From assembly GCA_965237875.1 (NCBI GenBank), contig CBDEGP010000002.1:310001-374000 (forward strand): a stretch of DNA of 64,000 bases, in the 5' to 3' direction. The translations under genes and the position numbers were made by a program. The DNA comes from DAOUJI01 sp965237875 (GTDB lineage Bacteria > Chloroflexota > Dehalococcoidia > Lucifugimonadales > JAGWBF01). Numbering within the stretch: position 1 is the stretch's first letter; the number at the start of each line of letters is the position of its first letter. The notes beneath the pieces are model-generated. The model ran no database searches. It was not told the DNA's origin and saw nothing but the letters and a program-made list of their open reading frames with translations. Shown piece after piece: positions 24,262-31,835 of the stretch.

Positions 24262-26640
24262 ATGAACCTCGGAGATTTCATAGACACGTTCAAGGACGCC
24301 ATCGCCAAGAGGGTGGTGGAGTCCTACCCGCCGCTCTACCGCCCCACGGAGAACGGCGGCACGCTCCCCAGGCTGCTCCGCAAGCCCCTGGGGGCGCAGG
24401 CCGACGCCATCAGGGGCGCGGCCCTCTCCCTCAAGGCCCACCGGGGCACCACGGTCGTCGGCGAGATGGGCACGGGCAAGACCTTCATCGGCGCAGCGGC
24501 GGCTCACATGGCGGGATTCGAGCGCATCCTCATCATCTGCCCGCCTCACCTGGTGCCCAAGTGGAAGCGAGAGGTGGAGATGACGGTGCCCGGCGTCCGC
24601 GCCGCCATCGTCGAGTCCATCACCGACCTGGAGCGGCTCCGCCTCTCCGTCGGCTCAGGCCCCCTGTTCGCGGTGATGAGCCGGGAGAAGGCCAAGCTGT
24701 CCTACCGCTGGATGCCCGCCGTGATACAGCGGTGGGCCACGTCTAGGGGAAGGCTCATACGGGAGGAGGAGACGGGGGAGCCCTTCCGGGTCCCCTGCTG
24801 CCCCGACTGCACGGCGCAGGTCGTGGACAAGGACGGCGTGCCGCTCACGGACGCCGACCTGAACCGCCGCAAGCACACCTGCGCCGGCTGCGGCTCTCCC
24901 CTCTGGCAGGCCGACCGGTCCGGGCCAGCCCGCTACCCGCTGGCCGACTACATCAAGCACCGGATGAAGGGCTTCTTCGACCTGATGATCGGCGATGAAG
25001 TTCACGAGTTCAAGGGGCGAGGGAGCGCCCAGGGCATCGCCGCCGGCATCCTCGCCGACGTGTGCGGCAAGTCCCTCAGCCTCACCGGGACGCTCCTCGG
25101 CGGCTACTCCTCGACCATCTTCCACCTGCTCTACCGGTTCTCGCCGGAGATCAGGACGGAGTTCGGGCGCTCCGACGAGCACCGCTGGATACAGCGGTAC
25201 GGCTTCGAGGAGGTCACCATCGGCAAGCCCGACGACGACGCGGTGGAGGACGGGCGCAACAGCCGTCGCCGCAGCTACCGCAAGGTGGTCAGGGAGCGGC
25301 CGGGCCTCGTTCCCTCCGCGCTGTTCCACATCATCGGCAACACGGTCTTCCTCAGACTGGCGGACGTTGCCTCCGGCCTGCCGGACTACGAGGAGAAGAT
25401 CCTCGTGTCCTCGATGGACTCGGAGGAGGACGCCACGGGCTACTCCCAGCGCACGGCCTACAACACCGTGTTCGAGGAGCTGAAGAAAGAGCTGGCGGCC
25501 GCCCTCAAGAGCGGCTCCAAACGGCTGCTGGCGACCTACCTCCAGACCCTATTGGCCTACCCGGACGGCTGCACCAGGGGGGAGACGGTCTTCGACCCCC
25601 GGAGCGGGGACGTGATCGTCCAGGTGCCGCCCCTGTCCGAGGAGAAGCTGTACCCGAAGGAGAAGGCGCTCGTCGACCTGGTGGCCGCCGAGCGGCTGGA
25701 GGGAAGGCGGGTGCTGGTCTACGTGACCCACACGGGGACCAGGGACATAACCGGGCGGATGGACGACATCCTCACCCGGCACGGGTTCCGGGTGGCGGTG
25801 ATGAAGGCCGATGCGGTGGCCCCGAACCGCCGTGAGGCGTGGGTGGCCGACAAGGTGAAGGAGGGCATCGACGTCCTCATCTGCCACCCGCGGCTGGTGC
25901 AGACCGGCCTCGACCTCATCGACTTCCAGACCCTTTGTTGGTACGAGACGGATTACAGCGTCTACGTCGTCCGGCAGGCGTCGCGGCGGTCGTGGCGCAT
26001 CGGGCAGACCCGCCCGGTGAAGGTCGTGTTCATGAGCTACCGCAACACGCTGCAGGCCGACGCGCTGAAGCTGGTGGCGAAGAAGATGCAGAGCTCCCTG
26101 GCCGTCGAGGGCGAGCTGCCGGAGGACGGGCTGGCCGCCTACGGGGACGACGGCGACGACATGATGATGGCGCTGGCCCGCAAGATCGTCAGCGGTGACG
26201 AGGAGGACGAGGCCGAGACGATGGAGGAGGTCTTCGCCCAGGCCAGGAACGCCGAGAGCGAGGCCGAGGAGCTGCTGGTGGACGACGGCTGGAAGCCGGT
26301 GGAGATCGGGCCGGAGGCCGTCGCGGTCAACGGCAACGGCCACCACGCCAATGGCAACGGTCACGAGGCCATCGGGCCGACGGTGGAGCTGGTCCCGGTC
26401 AACGGCCGACACGCCAACGGCAACGGGAACGGCCACGCGCCCGCCCCGGTCAACGGGAACGGCAACGGCCACCACGACGAGGCCCCGGAGCCGCAGCAGT
26501 CGCTGTTCTCCTGGGCGGAGTTCATGGCCGAGGAGCCGGTGAAGCCGAAGGGCCGCAAGACCCAGGCCCCGTCACTGTCCCTGTTTGAGTGGGCGGTGGA
26601 ACAGGAGCGAGAGGAAGAGCCGGTCGGCCTGTCTGCCTAG
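24262..26640 (+). CDS. SNF2-type DEAD/H-box helicase
   Basis: A 792-residue protein. Walker A VVGEMGTGKTFIGAAAA near residue 72, IIICPPHLVPKWKREVE, a zinc insertion CPDCTAQVV...CAGCGSPLW, the GDEVHEFKG box II, and a C-terminal helicase domain (VLVYVTHTGTRDITGRMDDI, LICHPRLVQTGLDLIDF, RQASRRSWRIGQTRPVKVVF, the SNF2-type motif VI). After residue 680 comes an acidic linker, an Asn-Gly-His tract (NGNGHHANGNGHEAIG and repeats), and two short SLFSWAEF/SLFEWAVE motifs at the end that look like a repeated docking peptide. ATG 24262 has AAGGAGG; the longer frame is rejected. Confidence 0.88.
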   Translation: MNLGDFIDTFKDAIAKRVVESYPPLYRPTENGGTLPRLLRKPLGAQADAIRGAALSLKAHRGTTVVGEMGTGKTFIGAAAAHMAGFERILIICPPHLVPKWKREVEMTVPGVRAAIVESITDLERLRLSVGSGPLFAVMSREKAKLSYRWMPAVIQRWATSRGRLIREEETGEPFRVPCCPDCTAQVVDKDGVPLTDADLNRRKHTCAGCGSPLWQADRSGPARYPLADYIKHRMKGFFDLMIGDEVHEFKGRGSAQGIAAGILADVCGKSLSLTGTLLGGYSSTIFHLLYRFSPEIRTEFGRSDEHRWIQRYGFEEVTIGKPDDDAVEDGRNSRRRSYRKVVRERPGLVPSALFHIIGNTVFLRLADVASGLPDYEEKILVSSMDSEEDATGYSQRTAYNTVFEELKKELAAALKSGSKRLLATYLQTLLAYPDGCTRGETVFDPRSGDVIVQVPPLSEEKLYPKEKALVDLVAAERLEGRRVLVYVTHTGTRDITGRMDDILTRHGFRVAVMKADAVAPNRREAWVADKVKEGIDVLICHPRLVQTGLDLIDFQTLCWYETDYSVYVVRQASRRSWRIGQTRPVKVVFMSYRNTLQADALKLVAKKMQSSLAVEGELPEDGLAAYGDDGDDMMMALARKIVSGDEEDEAETMEEVFAQARNAESEAEELLVDDGWKPVEIGPEAVAVNGNGHHANGNGHEAIGPTVELVPVNGRHANGNGNGHAPAPVNGNGNGHHDEAPEPQQSLFSWAEFMAEEPVKPKGRKTQAPSLSLFEWAVEQEREEEPVGLSA

Positions 26641-26679
26641 CTACAGGCAGGCGCAGGACGCGAGACCGCACGGGTACAG

Positions 26680-26718
26680 GGGGGAGGACACCCACAGCCA
26701 GGCCGGATGTCCTCCCCC
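26680..26718 (+). terminator. GC-rich hairpin before the PRTRC cassette
   Basis: GGGGGAGGACA (26680-26690) pairs perfectly with TGTCCTCCCCC (26708-26718). No U-run follows (AAGGCCC). It separates the helicase gene from the PRTRC genes. Confidence 0.55.
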
Positions 26719-26800
26719 AAGGCCCAAACGGTGTCCCGAACGGGGCGCCGCAAACGTGGAGACGCAGCGAAACACAAGCGATGACAAAGGAGATGAACCA

Positions 26801-27007
26801 ATGGCACGCATCTTTGTCTACGACGACCGCGAATTCCCCGACCCGGACCCCCAGATGAGCGTCGACCAGGTGAAGGCGACCCTCTCCGACTTCTACGGCG
26901 AGATCGCCAACGCCTCGGTCAATGAGACCAAGCGCGGAGACGACACCATCTACGAGTTCCAGCGCCGGGTGGGCACCAAGGGCGCCTTCACCGACGCCTG
27001 GAGCTAG
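26801..27007 (+). CDS. PRTRC system protein C (ubiquitin-like)
   Basis: A 68-residue protein: MARIFVYDDREFPDPDPQMS, then VDQVKATLSDFYGEIANASV and YEFQRRVGTKGAFTDAWS. The F-x-Y-(D/N)-(D/G)-R-x-(F/L)-PDPDP opening and the closing FxRRVGTKG are diagnostic for PRTRC protein C, a small beta-grasp protein. Here the GTKG is followed by seven extra residues (AFTDAWS), which a JAB peptidase might remove to expose a C-terminal Gly; this is inference. AAAGGAG precedes the ATG. First gene of the cassette. Confidence 0.88.
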   Translation: MARIFVYDDREFPDPDPQMSVDQVKATLSDFYGEIANASVNETKRGDDTIYEFQRRVGTKGAFTDAWS

Positions 27008-27021
27008 GAAGGGGGCGTCAC

Positions 27022-27252
27022 ATGGACAACCGGACATTCACCGGTCTGCTGGCGGCGACGCCGCCGGCGGGCCTCAGCATCCTTGAGCTCACGGCGGAGC
27101 TCACACGGCCCGACGGCTCCTTCGACCTGGACGCCGCGGCCGCAAGGCAGACGGAGGTGGAACTGGCCTGCGTCCAGGCCCAGGACTACGCCTCGGCAAC
27201 GGGGCGGCTACTGGAGGCGCTGCGATGGCAGCTGCGGCCCCGGCGCAACTAA
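27022..27252 (+). CDS. hypothetical protein of PRTRC cassette (76 aa)
   Basis: A 76-residue acidic, mostly helical protein (LSILELTAELTRPDGSFDLD; EVELACVQAQDYASATGRLL) ending LRPRRN. GGAAGGGGG-like ribosome site 14 bases after the C gene. It overlaps the next gene by 28 bases, so they are co-translated. No family recognised. Confidence 0.6.
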   Translation: MDNRTFTGLLAATPPAGLSILELTAELTRPDGSFDLDAAAARQTEVELACVQAQDYASATGRLLEALRWQLRPRRN

Positions 27253-28067
27253 GCGGCCTGGCGAACCTGCTCCTGCGGCGTCCGCCGTCGCTGCGGGATC
27301 TGGTCACGCTGGTCGGATACGCCGACGACTACGCCTGGTTCGTGGGGCTGGTGCGCCGCCTCTTTCCAAAGGAGGCGGCGGCGGCGCTGGCGGCCCCCGA
27401 CGTACGCGGGAGGGTGGAGCGCTTCGCCAATCTCTTCGGGGAGCGGCACTTCCCCCTCTACACGCCGTTCATCGAGTTCTGGACGGAGGAGGAGGGGGAA
27501 CAGCCTCCCTGGTCATGGCTGAGGCAGGGCATCCCCTTCGACCTGATGGGCTTCGGCTACGACGGCCTCCACGAGATGTGGGACGGCTACCGCGAGGGGC
27601 TCTCGGCCATGGCCCTGCTGGTCAAGCCCTCCGACGCCTACTACGAAGGACCCGACGGGCTGCGGGTGGCCTGGCTGGAGTCAGCCGCCGAGCGCATCCC
27701 GCAAGAGACATTGGAGAGGATCCCCCAGGGCGGCATACCCCTGGACGACCTCACCGAGGCGCTGAAGGGAACGAGGTTCGAGGGGACGGCCCAGGCGTGC
27801 TCCTGGGTCCTTGCCGAGACCGGCAACTTCTTCCTCGACCACACCTATGAGGACGGGTCGTACGACGGCTTCGCCGACCCCTGGGAGGACGACATCATCC
27901 AGGAGGGGACGGAGGAGTGGCGCAAGGCCAGCGCCCTCATGGACTCGGTCAGCCGGTTGATCGACTGGCTGGAGGAGGACCTCCCCGGTCGCTTCGCCGA
28001 AATGCTGGACTTCGTGCTGGAGAGGATTCCCGAACAAGACAAGGAGGGCAACGACGATGAGCAATGA
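27225..28067 (+). CDS. hypothetical protein of PRTRC cassette (280 aa)
   Basis: A 280-residue, acidic, Trp/Tyr-rich helical protein. Segments include LRDLVTLVGYADDYAWFVGL, IPFDLMGFGYDGLHEMWDGY and WLESAAERIPQETLERIPQG. It starts at ATG 27225 inside the end of the 76-residue gene and its own end overlaps the E2-like gene by 11 bases, so it belongs to the cassette. I do not recognise it; the position between Ubl and E2 suggests a target or adaptor. Confidence 0.6.
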   Translation: MAAAAPAQLSGLANLLLRRPPSLRDLVTLVGYADDYAWFVGLVRRLFPKEAAAALAAPDVRGRVERFANLFGERHFPLYTPFIEFWTEEEGEQPPWSWLRQGIPFDLMGFGYDGLHEMWDGYREGLSAMALLVKPSDAYYEGPDGLRVAWLESAAERIPQETLERIPQGGIPLDDLTEALKGTRFEGTAQACSWVLAETGNFFLDHTYEDGSYDGFADPWEDDIIQEGTEEWRKASALMDSVSRLIDWLEEDLPGRFAEMLDFVLERIPEQDKEGNDDEQ

Positions 28068-28761
28068 ACCCGATGTCACCCAATGGTCCCTGCCGGGACC
28101 GGCTACCGCGCCCAAAGACGACCTCAAGCTCCAGCTGGAGGTCTATGGGGAGACCATCCTGCTGCGGGGCTTCGAGAACGACTCGACCTGGGTCAAGACC
28201 GTCTCGGCGGACGGGATCGCCAACGTGTTCACCCAGCATCTGGGGTTCTCCTCGGGGCTCCTGCCCCAGGACGCCATCTGGTGGAACCAGGGCGAGACAG
28301 GCCAGGTGGTGGCCCTCTGGCGGCCGCCGCAGGTCTGGTCCGTGGCCCTGCAACGGGAGGCGTTCAAGCCCCCCGCCCGGCTCCGGCTCCCCATGCCGGG
28401 GCTGGTGTTCGTCTGCTCGCCGGGCCGCGCGCCCTGGGTCTACGCCGCAACGGACAGGCCCACCGACCCCGAGCAGCACCTCTTCCGGGCCCCCGCCTTC
28501 AACGTCTTCAGAGACGGGCGGGTTTGCCCCGGAAGCCACAAGTTCCCCGAGGAGGTGGGGCTGACACCGGAGTCCTTCTTCCAGTCCTACTTCTCGCTGA
28601 CCGGCGATTCACGGGACCGCTCGAAGAAGCGCCCCGACAACCTGCAAGCGCTATGGGAGGAGCTCGATGGAACGACTGCATACCCGGTTGAGGACCTGGT
28701 TCCCCAGTGCACGGTGGGCCAGGCGATGGCGCTCTCCGAGGGGAGACGTGGCTACCGGTAG
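28057..28761 (+). CDS. PRTRC system protein B (E2-like)
   Basis: A 234-residue protein with the PRTRC-B hallmarks LPQDAIWWNQGETGQVVALW, LRLPMPGLVFVCSPGRAPWV, FRAPAFNVFRDGRVCPGSHK, FPEEVGLTPESFFQSYFSLT. The Cys of GRVCPGS aligns with the likely active Cys of the E2-like fold. It would carry the activated Ubl. GGAGG precedes the ATG. It overlaps the JAB gene's possible start by 95 bases. Confidence 0.85.
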   Translation: MSNEPDVTQWSLPGPATAPKDDLKLQLEVYGETILLRGFENDSTWVKTVSADGIANVFTQHLGFSSGLLPQDAIWWNQGETGQVVALWRPPQVWSVALQREAFKPPARLRLPMPGLVFVCSPGRAPWVYAATDRPTDPEQHLFRAPAFNVFRDGRVCPGSHKFPEEVGLTPESFFQSYFSLTGDSRDRSKKRPDNLQALWEELDGTTAYPVEDLVPQCTVGQAMALSEGRRGYR

Positions 28762-29392
28762 CGGGGCGCCGGGGCCGGTGGGCTACCTGGTCAACCACCC
28801 CGGCGGACTCGCGGGAGTCCAGGGGATCGGCTACGACTACGTCTTGGGATCGGGGGGCGTCTATGTCCAGTCCCAGGGCGCCCACCTGACGGCGCGGGTA
28901 ACCGTCGCCCCCGGCACGGTGCGGGGGCTCGCTCCTGTGGCCGAGAAGCTGCAACTCACTCATGGCCCCATCCCGGCAAGCCTGTTCGAGCTGGGGCTGC
29001 GCTGGTTCCAGGACGCCCCGGCCACCGAGCGGCTCTTTGCGGTGCGCTGGGACGGGGACGGCTACCGGCTGGTGGTCCCCCCGCAGGCCGGGACCGCAAC
29101 GAGACTCGCCTATCAGCCCCCCGCAGGGGTGGTCGCCGAGTTCCACTCCCACGGAGGCTCCCGCGCCTTCTTCTCGGCCACCGACGACCGGGACGAGCAG
29201 GGCTTCCGCATCTACGGCGTCGTCGGACGCCTCGACACCCCTCTACCGGAGCTGCGTCTCCGGGTGGGGGTCTACGGCCACTTCGCCCCGGTGGACTGGC
29301 CGCAGGTGTTCGGCGGCCCGGACCCGGGCGTCCGGCTCATGGGCGAAGAGGCGGAGTCAACACGAGACACAAACCCAACGACAGGGAGGTAA
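28667..29392 (+). CDS. PRTRC system protein A (JAB/JAMM metallopeptidase)
   Basis: Up to 241 residues. The core starts GPVGYLVNHPGGLAGVQGIG; RLFAVRWDGDGYRLVVPPQA precedes the JAMM motif GVVAEFHSHGGSRAFFSATD (upstream Glu, HxH, S-x2-D), then FRIYGVVGRLDTPLPELRLR. This is PRTRC protein A, expected to cleave Ubl precursors or conjugates. ATG 28667 has GGGAGGAG four bases upstream but overlaps gene B; GTG 28748 (VATGSGAPGP) would give 214 residues and is the alternative. Confidence 0.85.
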   Translation: MERLHTRLRTWFPSARWARRWRSPRGDVATGSGAPGPVGYLVNHPGGLAGVQGIGYDYVLGSGGVYVQSQGAHLTARVTVAPGTVRGLAPVAEKLQLTHGPIPASLFELGLRWFQDAPATERLFAVRWDGDGYRLVVPPQAGTATRLAYQPPAGVVAEFHSHGGSRAFFSATDDRDEQGFRIYGVVGRLDTPLPELRLRVGVYGHFAPVDWPQVFGGPDPGVRLMGEEAESTRDTNPTTGR

Positions 29393-29398
29393 CAAAAG

Positions 29399-30214
29399 AT
29401 GCCCTACTACCTGGACAACGCGTTCCTGCTGGACAACCCGTGGATCACCGTGGTCGGCTGCGGCGGGACCGGCGGCTTCGTGGCCGAGGGCCTCTGCCGC
29501 CTCTTCCAGGGGCGGGAGGCCACCATCGTCCTGGTCGACCACGACCGTGTGGAGCCCCACAACCTGCTGCGCCAGAACTTCTACGCAGAGGACGTGGGCA
29601 AATTCAAGAGCCAGGCGCTGGCCGACCGGCTGGCACGGGCCTACCGGCGTCCCGTCGGCTACTCGGTCTACGCCTTCCGGGAGGAGGACTCCCAGCCCGA
29701 CGGGTGCCGCTACCCCGGCCTGCCCGCCTACGGCGACAGCCTCATCATCGGCTGCGCCGACAACGCCGCAGCACGCAGGGCGATGGCGGAGTGCCTGCCG
29801 GGCGACCCGCGCCGGTGGCTCATCGACGCGGGCAACGACACCAACTGGGGACAGGTGCTCATCGGCAACGTCGCCGACCGGGACTTTGGGGACGAACAAG
29901 CCTTCGCGGGCGAGACGTGCCACCTGGCGCCCGCGCCCACGCTCCAGCGCCCCGACCTGCTGACGGCGGTGTCGACCAGACCGCCGGACGTGGACTGCGC
30001 GGCGGCCCTCGACCTCACCGACCAGGACCCGACCATCAACCAGATGATGGCGTCGCTGGTCTTACAGGTGGTCCGCCGCATGGCGGCGGGAACCTGCCCC
30101 TTCATGGGCCTCTACTTGGACATGGAGCAGGGCACGGTCACGCCGACCTACGCCACCCCGGAGACGGTGGCGCGGGTGGCGCGGTCCGACTCCGAGCCGG
30201 GGATGGCGTCATAG
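29399..30214 (+). CDS. PRTRC system ThiF/E1-like protein
   Basis: A 271-residue E1-type enzyme: WITVVGCGGTGGFVAEGLCR (nucleotide loop), IVLVDHDRVEPHNLLRQNFY, KFKSQALADRLARAYRRPVG, IIGCADNAAARRAMAE. A Cys at AGETCHLAPAP may be catalytic. It would adenylate protein C and pass it to protein B. GGAGGT precedes the ATG. The JAB gene ends seven bases upstream. Confidence 0.9.
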   Translation: MPYYLDNAFLLDNPWITVVGCGGTGGFVAEGLCRLFQGREATIVLVDHDRVEPHNLLRQNFYAEDVGKFKSQALADRLARAYRRPVGYSVYAFREEDSQPDGCRYPGLPAYGDSLIIGCADNAAARRAMAECLPGDPRRWLIDAGNDTNWGQVLIGNVADRDFGDEQAFAGETCHLAPAPTLQRPDLLTAVSTRPPDVDCAAALDLTDQDPTINQMMASLVLQVVRRMAAGTCPFMGLYLDMEQGTVTPTYATPETVARVARSDSEPGMAS

Positions 30215-30261
30215 CGACCAACGCACACACACACATTCAGAGAAGCAACAAGGAGAAACCG

Positions 30262-30660
30262 ATGCTTGACCAAGAAACAACCGCCACGACCGGCACGATC
30301 TGGCAGGACAACCACAGCGGGCTCCGCAGGCACAAGCTGATGACCAAGGAGCTTGCCGACACCATCCCGCCCCTGTACGCCAATGACGGCGCGGACGACC
30401 CCGACGCCGTCGTCGCCAGGGTGAAGCTGTTCAGCCCCTACAACGGCTGGCGCTGGTACATCACCGAGTGGGAGGCCGAGACCGGGCTGTGCTTCGGCCT
30501 CGTCGAGGGGTTCGAGACCGAGCTGGGCTATTTCGATCTCACGGAACTGGCGGAGGTAACCGTGTTCGGCGGCGTGCCAGCCGTGGAGCGCGACCTCTAC
30601 TGGAAGCCACAGACCCTCGGCGAAATCAAGAGACAGTCGAGGGGGACGATGGCCGCCTAG
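30262..30660 (+). CDS. DUF2958-like protein
   Basis: A 132-residue protein. MTKELADTIPPLYANDGADD, VVARVKLFSPYNGWRWYITE, CFGLVEGFETELGYFDLTEL and VERDLYWKPQTLGEI match DUF2958 proteins, which often travel with PRTRC cassettes and element replication genes. The N-terminal 20 residues are an addition. AAGGAG at ten bases before the ATG. Biochemical role unknown. Confidence 0.8.
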   Translation: MLDQETTATTGTIWQDNHSGLRRHKLMTKELADTIPPLYANDGADDPDAVVARVKLFSPYNGWRWYITEWEAETGLCFGLVEGFETELGYFDLTELAEVTVFGGVPAVERDLYWKPQTLGEIKRQSRGTMAA

Positions 30661-30709
30661 CGGTCAACGCATGAACGCAGCCGGAGAACAAACAAGAAAA
30701 GGAGAGACC

Positions 30710-31225
30710 ATGCCTGACGAGATTGGAACGGAGACAACCCGCTCGGACGCACCGGGCGCGGACGACGCGCCCGCTGCGGTTGCCGAAGGGCAGGACGCCG
30801 ATAAGGAGACCGAACAGGACCTGCAGGGTTCCGATGACGCCGAGAAGCGGAACGCCGGCAACGAGGCCGAACAGGCCCAGCACAGCTCTGATGACGGCGA
30901 GGGGCAGGCGTCTGCCCAGGAGGACCTGAAAGTGGTCGTGTCCATCAAGGGAGGCAAGGCCACAATCGGAGTCCAACAGCCCTCATCGGACCCGCACATC
31001 GAGACGTTCGATGCCCCAGACGTATCGGGCCTGACCCAGCAGGTCCCGGCGGTGGTCGAGAGGGCGAGGGCCAGGTGGGAGGATTCGCCCAAGAATCCCG
31101 CCTACCAGAGACCCGCGCCCCCGGCCAGACGGCGGAACAGGGGCGCACAGGGACCGGCGCAGGACGCGACGACTGACACGGCAGACGCAGCCCAAGCCCA
31201 ACAGCAGACGCTGAGGCTGTTCTAG
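30710..31225 (+). CDS. acidic protein, possible PRTRC protein E
   Basis: A 171-residue protein. Residues 1-75 are disordered and Glu/Asp/Gln-rich. Residues 78-130 are folded (LKVVVSIKGGKATIGVQQPS, FDAPDVSGLTQQVPAVVERA), resembling the short beta-helix domain of PRTRC protein E; this match is weak. The tail is Pro/Arg/Gln-rich. AAAAGGAGAG precedes ATG 30710. It is the last gene before the terminator at 31266. Confidence 0.5.
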   Translation: MPDEIGTETTRSDAPGADDAPAAVAEGQDADKETEQDLQGSDDAEKRNAGNEAEQAQHSSDDGEGQASAQEDLKVVVSIKGGKATIGVQQPSSDPHIETFDAPDVSGLTQQVPAVVERARARWEDSPKNPAYQRPAPPARRRNRGAQGPAQDATTDTADAAQAQQQTLRLF

Positions 31226-31265
31226 GGGCCGAGCTGGTCGGCTCGGGACGCTGACCGCAGAGATA

Positions 31266-31304
31266 CGGGGGAGAGGGTCGCCTGGAGTGCGGCCCCCTCC
31301 CCCG
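31266..31304 (+). terminator. strong GC-rich hairpin ending the PRTRC cassette
   Basis: CGGGGGAG (31266-31273) pairs with CTCCCCCG (31297-31304), extended by GGG/CCC inside. No U-run follows directly; CCCTTTTTG comes 19 bases later. It ends the plus-strand module. Confidence 0.6.
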
Positions 31305-31311
31305 CTCACCG

Positions 31312-31332
31312 ATGTATGCGGCCCTTTTTGCG
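31312..31332 (+). repeat. direct repeat, left copy
   Basis: ATGTATGCGG, CC/GC, CTTTTTG is shared with 31811-31831 (three mismatches). The two copies flank the HTH gene at 31394-31639. Confidence 0.5.
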
Positions 31333-31393
31333 TTTCGGAAGGTCTATGCCCAAGGTACGGGTCGTCCAGGGGGCTGACCGGCGCCGCGCTGCC

Positions 31394-31639
31394 TCAGTCG
31401 GTGAACAGGTGGCCGAGTCCCAGGCTTTCGGCCAGGTCGTGGAGCGCTTTCAGATGCCGATAGTTGGGACGCACTCCCTTCTTCCACCACCGCCTGACGG
31501 TGACGGGATCGACCCCGATTCGACGGGCGATCTCCGCCCACGTCAGGCCCGACGCGTGCTTGAACCACGCCAGACGCTGCGGGAAGTCGTCTGGGACGGG
31601 GTATGCTCTTCTCCTGTAAGGGACGCGCTGTCGACGCAT
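31394..31639 (-). CDS. small HTH protein (paralogue of 1599-1928)
   Basis: An 81-residue protein: basic start MRRQRVPYRRRAYP, then DFPQRLAWFKHASGLTWAEI and RRIGVDPVTVRRWWKKGVRP, an XRE-like HTH, and a helix YRHLKALHDLAESLGLGHLF. It shares the FPxRL / SGLTWA / IGVDP / RW pattern with the HTH protein at 1599-1928. It is flanked by direct repeats. Start uncertain, because an AGGAG lies inside the frame. Confidence 0.65.
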   Translation of the reverse strand: MRRQRVPYRRRAYPVPDDFPQRLAWFKHASGLTWAEIARRIGVDPVTVRRWWKKGVRPNYRHLKALHDLAESLGLGHLFTD

Positions 31640-31810
31640 GGCGCACCGGTCCTTCCGCTTGGCGCATCCGGACTCCCTCCAGCTGGTCGGCCCTGAGCCT
31701 TTCGGCTACGGGTACGCAGGACCGGAAGGGGAAGCTGGCTCCCGCCGCCCGCCCGCTCCCAGGGATCGGGAGTATCCCGTCTCCGGGCCGGTCACCCCGC
31801 CCCGACGTCC

Positions 31811-31831
31811 ATGTATGCGGGCTCTTTTTGT
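31811..31831 (+). repeat. direct repeat, right copy
   Basis: ATGTATGCGGGCTCTTTTTG, near-identical to 31312-31332. It sits between the HTH gene and the end of the giant surface-protein gene. The stretch 31640-31835 otherwise shows no gene. Confidence 0.5.
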
Positions 31832-31835
31832 TGCC

